Assembly (NCBI GenBank): GCA_903833025.1
Contig: CAILDT010000650.1
Location: 1-20,440 of the forward strand
Direction of reading: 5' to 3'
Length of the DNA: 20,440 bases
DNA from: an uncultured Bacteroidota bacterium
GTDB lineage: Bacteria > Bacteroidota > Bacteroidia > 2-12-FULL-35-15
Part shown: piece after piece, positions 15,166 through 20,440 of the stretch
Layout of the letters: each line of letters begins with the position of its first letter
Position numbering within the stretch: the stretch's first letter is position 1
The notes under the pieces: generated by a model
Told to the model about the DNA's origin: nothing
Databases searched by the model: none
What the model saw: only the letters and a program-made list of their open reading frames with translations
Program-made: the position numbers and the translations under genes

Positions 15166-16272
15166 ATGGCAAAAAAAGAAAACAAAAAAACAATCCTTAA
15201 AAAAGAATCAATTGATTTTTTAGAGAAGTATTTGAACAACGCATCACCAACAGGTTTTGAGAGTGAAGGACAAAAACTATGGCTCAATTATATTAAGCCG
15301 CACGTGGATGAATCGTTTATTGATAACTACGGAACGGCTGTGGCTGTTATTAATCCGAAGGCAGAGTTTAAAGTGGTGATAGAAGCACACGCAGATGAAA
15401 TTTCGTGGTTTGTGCATTACATTACTAAAGATGGTTTCATATACGTATGCCGCAACGGTGGCAGCGACCATATGATTGCGCCTTCTAAAAGAGTAAATAT
15501 ACACACTGATAAAGGAATAGTAAAAGCAATTTTTGGTTGGCCTGCTATTCACGTTCGCGAAGCAGGTAAGGAAGAAACGCCTTCGTTAAAAAATATTTTT
15601 TTAGATTGCGGATGCAAAAGTAAAAAGGAAGTGGAAGCATTGGGAGTGCACGTTGGTTGTGTGATTACGTATGAAGATGAATTTATGATTCTTAACAATA
15701 ACTATTTTGTTGGGCGCGCATTAGATAATCGTATCGGTGGTTTTATGATTGCAGAAGTAGCACGTTTATTAAAAGAAAACAAAACTAAATTACCTTTTGG
15801 ATTATACATTACTAATTCTGTTCAAGAGGAAGTGGGTTTACGAGGAGCCGAAATGATAACACAAACCATAAAACCAAATGTGGTTATTTGCACTGATGTT
15901 ACGCACGATACACAATCACCGATGATGAATAAAATTGCAAGTGGGGATATTACTTCCGGCGATGGACCTGTGGTAACGTATGGTCCAGCGGTGCAAAACA
16001 ATTTATTGAAATTAATTATAAAAGCAGCAAACGATAAAAAAATCCCTTTTCAGCGTGCCGCAGTGTCTCGCGCAACGGGCACAGATACTGATGCGTTCGC
16101 TTATTCAATGGGCGGAATACCATCAGCATTAATTTCACTGCCGTTAAGATATATGCACACAACAGTTGAATCTGTTCATAGAGATGATGTAGAAAACGTA
16201 ATTAAATTAATTTTTGAATCGTTGAAATCAATAAAGAACAATCACGATTTCAGATATTTTAAAAATAATTAA
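15166..16272 (+). CDS. M42-family aminopeptidase
   Basis: This 368-residue cytoplasmic protein has no signal peptide. Family M42 enzymes are two-metal, usually self-assembling aminopeptidases that trim short peptides. The metal and catalytic residues can be placed: H75 and D77 in EAHADE, D187 in RALDNRIGG (bridging), E221 and E222 in QEEVGLRGA, D244 in ICTDVTHD, and H331 in YMHTTVESVHRDD. ATGTDTDAFA (303-312) and GIPSALISLPLRY (317-329) are further conserved M42 blocks. Length is typical and no key residue is missing, so the enzyme is probably active. It follows the DUF885 lipoprotein after 60 bp and precedes the GH3-like gene by 43 bp, consistent with an operon in which peptides released outside are trimmed inside; that pairing is inference. 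Older annotations may call this family endoglucanase. Confidence 0.93.
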   Translation: MAKKENKKTILKKESIDFLEKYLNNASPTGFESEGQKLWLNYIKPHVDESFIDNYGTAVAVINPKAEFKVVIEAHADEISWFVHYITKDGFIYVCRNGGSDHMIAPSKRVNIHTDKGIVKAIFGWPAIHVREAGKEETPSLKNIFLDCGCKSKKEVEALGVHVGCVITYEDEFMILNNNYFVGRALDNRIGGFMIAEVARLLKENKTKLPFGLYITNSVQEEVGLRGAEMITQTIKPNVVICTDVTHDTQSPMMNKIASGDITSGDGPVVTYGPAVQNNLLKLIIKAANDKKIPFQRAAVSRATGTDTDAFAYSMGGIPSALISLPLRYMHTTVESVHRDDVENVIKLIFESLKSIKNNHDFRYFKNN

Positions 16273-16315
16273 ATCCATAGTCTTATCACTTACCTACATT
16301 TAACAAAAGAAACGA

Positions 16316-17848
16316 ATGGCAATTTTAGGTTCTATATTAAAGCGAACATTTGAAATACGCGAACGTATTCCTAAAATACGAAAAGTAAATGGATACAAGC
16401 AGCAAGTAAAAGTTTTGCGCAAGCTACTTACTAAAGCCGAATTTACTGCCTTTGGCGAGCACTATAATTTCTCGAAACTGTTAAATGAAAAAGATGTTGT
16501 TAACGCTTTTCAAAATACAGTTCGCACACACGATTACAATTCAATGTTTAAGAAGTGGTGGTATCGCACCTTACACGGCGAAGCATTTGTTTGCTGGCCC
16601 GGGAAAGTAAAATATTTTGCATTGAGTTCAGGAACATCCGAAGCATCGAGTAAGCATATACCTGTTACATCGGATATGTTGCGAGCAATAAAGAAATCAA
16701 ACATTCGCCAAATGATTCGTCAAGGGCATTTTGATTTACCTAAAGAACATTTTGAAAGAGGCGTGTTAATGCTCGGTGGGAGCTCTCACTTAAATTATAA
16801 CGGCACTTATTTCGAAGGTGATTTAAGCGGAATACAAGTAAAAAATATTCCTTTTTATTTTCAGCATTTCTATAAACCTGGTAAAAGAATTTCTAAAGAA
16901 AGAGATTGGGATACTAAATTAGAAGAGATTGTAAAAAATGCAAAAAACTGGGATATAGGCATTATTGTTGGTGTTCCGGCGTGGGTTCAAATTTTATTTG
17001 AAATGATAATAAAAGAATATCAAGTAAATAATATTCACGAAGTATGGCCCAATTTAGAACTTTATGTGCACGGCGGTGTTGCTATTGCACCATATAAAAA
17101 GGGATTTGAGAAATTAGTTGGCAGACCAATAATGTTTTTTGATACCTATTTAGCATCCGAAGGTTTCATTGCTTATCAAGATAGATTAGGAACGGATTCG
17201 TGCAGAATGGTGCTTAACAACGGAATCTTTTTTGAGTTTGTCCCATTTACTGAAAGTAATTTTGACGCTGAAGGAACAATTATTGAAACCCCTGAAACCT
17301 TTCATATCGGACAAGTGCAGGAAGGTGTGGAATACGCTTTGTTGTTATCTTCGTGTTCGGGTGCGTGGAGGTATTTAATTGGTGATGTAATAAAATTCAC
17401 TGATTTAAATCGCTATGAAATATTAATTACTGGTCGCACAAAACAATTTTTAAGTTTATGTGGCGAGCATCTTTCGCAGGATAATATGAATCGTGCAATT
17501 GAATTAGTTTCCGAAGAGATGAATATTAATATAAAAGAATTTACTGTAGCTGGTGTAAATTACGAAACGCTATTTGCTCACCATTGGTATATAGGAACAG
17601 ATGATAAAGTAGATGCTTCTCTATTGCGTAAACGAATTGATGAAATATTAAAAAATTTGAATGATGATTATAGAGTGGAGAGAAGTGCTGCTTTGAAAGA
17701 GGTTATTGTGGAAGTATTTCCATCAAACGTGTTTTACAATTATATGCACCAGATAGGTAAGTTTGGAGCAGCATTCAAATTTCCTCGTGTCTTAAAAAGC
17801 AAACAGTTAACGGATTGGCAAACATATTTAGGAGAAATAAAAAAGTAA
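16316..17848 (+). CDS. GH3-family acyl-adenylate/acid-amido synthetase
   Basis: This 510-residue protein belongs to the GH3 (auxin-responsive promoter) branch of the ANL adenylating enzymes. In plants these activate a carboxylic acid with ATP and conjugate it to an amino acid; bacterial substrates are mostly unknown. Three adenylation motifs are visible: the phosphate-binding loop SSGTSEASSKHIPVT (104-118), YLASEG (278-283), and WRYLIGDVIKF (351-361). TGRTKQFLSLCGEHL (372-386) marks the hinge to the mobile C-terminal domain. No signal peptide is present, so it acts in the cytoplasm. Length fits the bacterial GH3 group. The LysE-type exporter starts only 12 bp downstream, implying co-translation and perhaps export of the conjugate or control of the amino-acid pool. 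The acid and amino-acid substrates cannot be read from sequence. Confidence 0.92.
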   Translation: MAILGSILKRTFEIRERIPKIRKVNGYKQQVKVLRKLLTKAEFTAFGEHYNFSKLLNEKDVVNAFQNTVRTHDYNSMFKKWWYRTLHGEAFVCWPGKVKYFALSSGTSEASSKHIPVTSDMLRAIKKSNIRQMIRQGHFDLPKEHFERGVLMLGGSSHLNYNGTYFEGDLSGIQVKNIPFYFQHFYKPGKRISKERDWDTKLEEIVKNAKNWDIGIIVGVPAWVQILFEMIIKEYQVNNIHEVWPNLELYVHGGVAIAPYKKGFEKLVGRPIMFFDTYLASEGFIAYQDRLGTDSCRMVLNNGIFFEFVPFTESNFDAEGTIIETPETFHIGQVQEGVEYALLLSSCSGAWRYLIGDVIKFTDLNRYEILITGRTKQFLSLCGEHLSQDNMNRAIELVSEEMNINIKEFTVAGVNYETLFAHHWYIGTDDKVDASLLRKRIDEILKNLNDDYRVERSAALKEVIVEVFPSNVFYNYMHQIGKFGAAFKFPRVLKSKQLTDWQTYLGEIKK

Positions 17849-17860
17849 AAATCACGAAAA

Positions 17861-18496
17861 ATGTTTAGTCTTATATACCAAGGATTAGTAATTATTCTTC
17901 TCTTGACTTTTTCTTTTGGTCCGGCTTTCTTTTCATTAATTAATACTGGGATAAAATATGGTTATAAGCCAGGCTCACTGCTTGCAATAGGAATAGTTTC
18001 CAGCGACTTTTTTCTATGTATTATGATTTGTTTGCTTGTACATTTTGGGGCGGAAAATTTATTGCAGGATGAAAAAGCAAAAACATTTTCTGCAATTATT
18101 GGAGGAGTTATTCTAATCGTTTTCGGTGCATTTTATTTTAAGAAACACGTTACAAAATCAGAAACCAATATTGATATTGAGTACCAAGCACCACATCCTT
18201 TTTTAATGTTATTGAAAGGGTTTCTTCTAAATCTTTTTAATCCTACAGTTTGGTTTCTTTGGTTGGGAAATGTAACAGCGGTTAGTAAATCGCTTGATTA
18301 TTCATTTATTAAAATGATAATCTTCTTTTCAATAGTGTTATCAGCAGTATTGTTTGTTGAGTTAACCAAAGTTTCTATCGCGGGGAAAATAAAAGTTTAT
18401 CTAACGGATAAATTGATGACAGTAATAAATTATATCACTGGCACAATACTAATAATTTGTGGGTTGTACTTAATCTACAAGCATTACTTCGCTTAG
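17861..18496 (+). CDS. LysE/RhtB-family amino-acid exporter
   Basis: This 211-residue inner-membrane protein has about six hydrophobic segments: residues 4-28, 39-61, 76-93, 113-137, 148-168 and 186-206. The first carries FGPAFFSLINTGIKYGYKPG, matching the family's GP-x(n)-G-x(3)-G motif, and NLFNPTVWFLWLG (124-136) matches the conserved NP in helix 4. LysE-type proteins export amino acids or related small molecules, driven by the ion gradient. The substrate is not predictable. The gene follows the GH3-like gene by 12 bp and is last in the plus-strand run, ending before a hairpin terminator at 18521-18567. Confidence 0.88.
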   Translation: MFSLIYQGLVIILLLTFSFGPAFFSLINTGIKYGYKPGSLLAIGIVSSDFFLCIMICLLVHFGAENLLQDEKAKTFSAIIGGVILIVFGAFYFKKHVTKSETNIDIEYQAPHPFLMLLKGFLLNLFNPTVWFLWLGNVTAVSKSLDYSFIKMIIFFSIVLSAVLFVELTKVSIAGKIKVYLTDKLMTVINYITGTILIICGLYLIYKHYFA

Positions 18497-18520
18497 CAGA
18501 TTTGCTTCGAATTATTAGAC

Positions 18521-18567
18521 AAAAAAAGGAAGGAGGCACTTATTTTATTTGCTTCCCTCCTTTTTTT
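18521..18567. terminator. bidirectional terminator between convergent genes
   Basis: Two 18-nt arms (18521-18538 and 18550-18567) pair at 16 of 18 positions by Watson-Crick rules around an 11-nt loop. The left arm starts with seven A and the right arm ends with seven T, so the structure gives a T-tail on both strands. It lies between the LysE-type gene and the SiaC-like gene and can serve both. Confidence 0.85.
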
Positions 18568-18584
18568 GTTTTAAAGAAGTAAAA

Positions 18585-18965
18585 CTACTCTGCTACTTGC
18601 ACCATTTTAAATGGCACATTTATAATTGCTTGATAATCCTCTCCAGCTTCTAACATATCTTCATCGTCTTCTTCGTAGTACCAATTAATAGTTACTGCGC
18701 TTCCGCCTTTGTTTATAGCTTCTAGTTTCTTAAATACATCAAGGATGCACTTTGATGAACTAGTGTTAAAATATTCCAACTGAATATTTACACTTGTTAC
18801 TGACTGAGGCTTGCTCGAATATTTTTCTAACCAATCCACAAGTGGTTTATAAAACTCGATAGAGTTTTCAGGTATAGAGCGCCCTTTAATTTCTAAAAAA
18901 CCTTTTCCTGTATCAAAAGTGATAGTAGGGGTTTTTGGTGTTCCTTCAATTGATATTTTTTCCAT
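18585..18965 (-). CDS. siaC: SiaC-family regulatory phosphoprotein (DUF1987)
   Basis: This 126-residue cytoplasmic protein has the DUF1987 N-terminal pattern: IEGTPKTPTITFD (6-18), then IKGRSIPENSIEFYKPL (26-42). The segment EYFNTSSSKCILDVF (64-78) holds the presumed phosphorylated residue, T68, which aligns with the phospho-threonine of Pseudomonas aeruginosa SiaC. In that system SiaC is phosphorylated by SiaB, dephosphorylated by SiaA, and when unphosphorylated activates the diguanylate cyclase SiaD. No SiaD is in this window, so the output may differ. The start is 12 bp downstream of the SiaB-like stop, so the two should be co-transcribed. The C-terminal acidic stretch (YYEEDDEDMLEAGED) is notable. 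The symbol is given by family, not proven orthology. Confidence 0.88.
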   Translation of the reverse strand: MEKISIEGTPKTPTITFDTGKGFLEIKGRSIPENSIEFYKPLVDWLEKYSSKPQSVTSVNIQLEYFNTSSSKCILDVFKKLEAINKGGSAVTINWYYEEDDEDMLEAGEDYQAIINVPFKMVQVAE

Positions 18966-18977
18966 TGTTATTGTGTT

Positions 18978-19520
18978 TTATTGTGATATTTTTATGTTTA
19001 AACTAAAAAACGAATACTTATCGTCAACTGGAGCGAAATCGAAATTAAGCTTTTGTCCTGTTTTGCGTGCAATATCAATCATACCTAATCCACCACCACC
19101 TTTCATTGACATTTCACCATTATTTAAAACTAATTTGTAATATTCTTTTAACTCTTCTTTGGTAAGAATATTGATATCTTCAAGTCTTTTTTTCAAACTT
19201 TCGATATTAGTGTTCTTAATATAATTACCAGTAATGATGTTATATGAGTTATCTATTTTTCCAATCATAAAGATGGCGGAACGTATTTTATCATTTTCTT
19301 GAGAAACTTCATCAAGGTGGTGATAAAGGTTTTGAAGGCACTCTACAAGTACATTATAAACTTTCTTTTTAATTTTGGGTTCTTCTTGTAAAGTATCTAA
19401 TTTAGATTCCATTATTTGAAGAACAGATGTTAATAATTCAGAAGTAATGTCTCCTTTAAAAGAAAGCATAATATTATTACGCTCCATTTTATCGTAAAAT
19501 TCGTAAATGTTTAACATCAT
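18978..19520 (-). CDS. siaB: SiaB-family protein kinase (DUF6272)
   Basis: This 180-residue protein has a GHKL-type (histidine-kinase/anti-sigma-like) ATP-binding fold. The N box lies in NVLVECLQNLYHH (56-68, E60 and N64), and a glycine-rich lid is KGGGGLGMIDIARKTG (140-155). SiaB proteins phosphorylate the SiaC-type partner encoded immediately downstream (12 bp gap). The protein starts with two ATG codons in a row at 19515-19520; which is used cannot be decided. A good -7 box lies 52 bp upstream. The antagonistic PP2C-type phosphatase (SiaA) is not in the window, and the hairpin at 18521-18567 ends this unit, so it would have to be encoded elsewhere. Confidence 0.85.
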   Translation of the reverse strand: MMLNIYEFYDKMERNNIMLSFKGDITSELLTSVLQIMESKLDTLQEEPKIKKKVYNVLVECLQNLYHHLDEVSQENDKIRSAIFMIGKIDNSYNIITGNYIKNTNIESLKKRLEDINILTKEELKEYYKLVLNNGEMSMKGGGGLGMIDIARKTGQKLNFDFAPVDDKYSFFSLNIKISQ

Positions 19521-19571
19521 AGAATACTCTTTTGTTCCTTTTATTAACCTTATCCTAAACTATATATTCAG

Positions 19572-19579
19572 CAAATATA
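19572..19579 (-). promoter_or_regulatory. -7 box for the siaB-siaC unit
   Basis: The minus strand reads TATATTTG, a full match to TAnnTTTG, 51 bp before the first ATG. A predicted start near 19565 gives a leader of about 45 nt. No strong TTG-type -33 box is seen at the expected distance. Confidence 0.45.
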
Positions 19580-19637
19580 TAAATAAGTTTAACTGATTGC
19601 ACAGTTTGCCCTTTATTTTTCAAATTAATTATTGACA

Positions 19638-20440
19638 CTAATTCATATTAAATGTAAAAGTGTTACCATTAATAGTGAGTGTTGCCTTACTATCACAAGT
19701 TCCGCTACCGTAATCTATTGTTCTTGCCGATAAACCATCAGGAGTTAAATTCAATGTTCCTTGTTCTATCCAAGCACAGCCAGCACGTTTAATTAATGGA
19801 GAGGTAATATTCACCGTATATTTTTTCCCGTTTCTATCTACTCCGCTTGAGTTACCGGTTGTTGAAAACACATCATCAGTATGGTCAAATATTGTGGTCA
19901 TTCCTTCTGTTTGGGTAACAGTGCGAGAAGAGCTCCACTGCAATGTATAATTAGAACCAGTACATTTTCCACCAATAACAGTATGTGTAAATGAACCTAA
20001 CGAATTGTGAATGATTATCATACTATCTACTTCGAAGTGTACATCTTCGCCTCCTAAAGTGTTTGCAACAGTATAATTATAAAATTTTACAATTGCTTTT
20101 GCACCTGCCGTATGCCAAGTAGTATCAAAAGTAGCGGTAATATAACCTTTACGAACTTTATAATCGCCAATTGAATCTATACATCCAGCTGTTCCAAAAT
20201 CAATAGTTAATTTCCTTTTTCTTGGATTTGTAGTGGTATCTACGGTAATTATTGGGTATGCAGTACGATTACTTTTTATTCCTTGTTCCTTAATAGTAAA
20301 ACTATTAACCAATGGTAAACTTTTATTAAACTCACTTTCGCAAACCGTATTATCTACTGATGATTGAGTTTCGGTATCTGGGGTTTCTTTTTTGCAGGAA
20401 TTAAATGTTAATGAAATTACGCTTACTGATAAAATGGTGA
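19638..20440 (-). CDS. Bacteroidota lipoprotein of unknown function, 5' end outside the window
   Basis: The reading frame stays open to the right edge, so 266 residues and a TAG stop are visible and the start codon lies beyond 20440. The visible N-terminus reads TILSVSVISLTFNSCKK, the end of a lipoprotein signal peptide with the lipidated Cys at base triplet 20394-20396. A shorter form starting at TTG 20312 would lose this signal, so the longer reading is preferred. The mature protein looks beta-rich. A RKLTIDFGTAGC segment in the middle is echoed near the C-terminus by ARTIDYGSGTC followed by a short KATLTINGNTFTF strand, an internal similarity I have seen in other Bacteroidota lipoproteins with no assigned function. 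Its ligand is unknown. It reads toward the siaB-siaC unit on the same strand, 117 bp away. Confidence 0.8.
   Translation of the reverse strand, partial: TILSVSVISLTFNSCKKETPDTETQSSVDNTVCESEFNKSLPLVNSFTIKEQGIKSNRTAYPIITVDTTTNPRKRKLTIDFGTAGCIDSIGDYKVRKGYITATFDTTWHTAGAKAIVKFYNYTVANTLGGEDVHFEVDSMIIIHNSLGSFTHTVIGGKCTGSNYTLQWSSSRTVTQTEGMTTIFDHTDDVFSTTGNSSGVDRNGKKYTVNITSPLIKRAGCAWIEQGTLNLTPDGLSARTIDYGSGTCDSKATLTINGNTFTFNMN

Noticed and set aside
18521..18567. Small RNA gene between the convergent genes
   Set aside because: The hairpin with A-run and T-run fits a shared terminator fully, and no promoter-like element fits in the 88-bp gap.

Overview
The window looks like chromosomal DNA of a low-GC member of the Bacteroidota. 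Two proteins end in type IX secretion (T9SS) type A sorting domains, GEVED, HYR and PKD-like adhesin modules are present, two lipoproteins carry a C-K-K or C-G lipobox, and several genes are preceded by candidate TAnnTTTG-type -7 boxes instead of E. coli-like promoters. No rRNA, tRNA, transposase or phage gene was seen.

Layout. (1) 1-221 (+) is the 3' end of a CvfB-like S1 RNA-binding gene. (2) 230-11381 (-) holds three genes: a 352-residue T9SS cargo protein with a degenerate GEVED domain, a 655-residue exported protein built from a phosphohistidine swivel domain and a PPDK-type ATP-grasp domain (TTG start), and a 2642-residue modular surface protein ending in a strong terminator. (3) 11550-12640 (-) is a self-contained unit: a 236-residue unrecognised basic protein with an FN3-like C-terminus and its own terminator, preceded by six TGTGWCACA near-palindromes spaced by exactly 42 bp. 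(4) 12641-12909 is non-coding and rich in palindromes and dyads. (5) 12910-18496 (+) is a run of five genes: a small zinc-ribbon-like basic protein, a DUF885 lipoprotein metallopeptidase, an M42 aminopeptidase, a GH3-type acyl-adenylating enzyme and a LysE-type exporter. (6) 18521-18567 is a terminator shared by convergent genes. (7) 18585-19520 (-) is a SiaB-like kinase and SiaC-like phosphoprotein pair. (8) 19638-20440 (-) is a lipoprotein cut by the right edge.

How the parts may work together. The left third is cell-surface and secreted biology. The centre-right operon-like run combines peptide hydrolysis (DUF885, M42) with amino-acid conjugation and export (GH3 next to LysE, 12 bp apart), which suggests peptide or amino-acid handling. 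SiaB/SiaC is a phospho-switch module, here without a visible SiaA phosphatase or SiaD cyclase. The most unusual element is the 42-bp-phased array upstream of the 236-residue gene. It has a fixed period of four DNA helical turns and is also an open 14-codon repeat whose differences include several synonymous changes.
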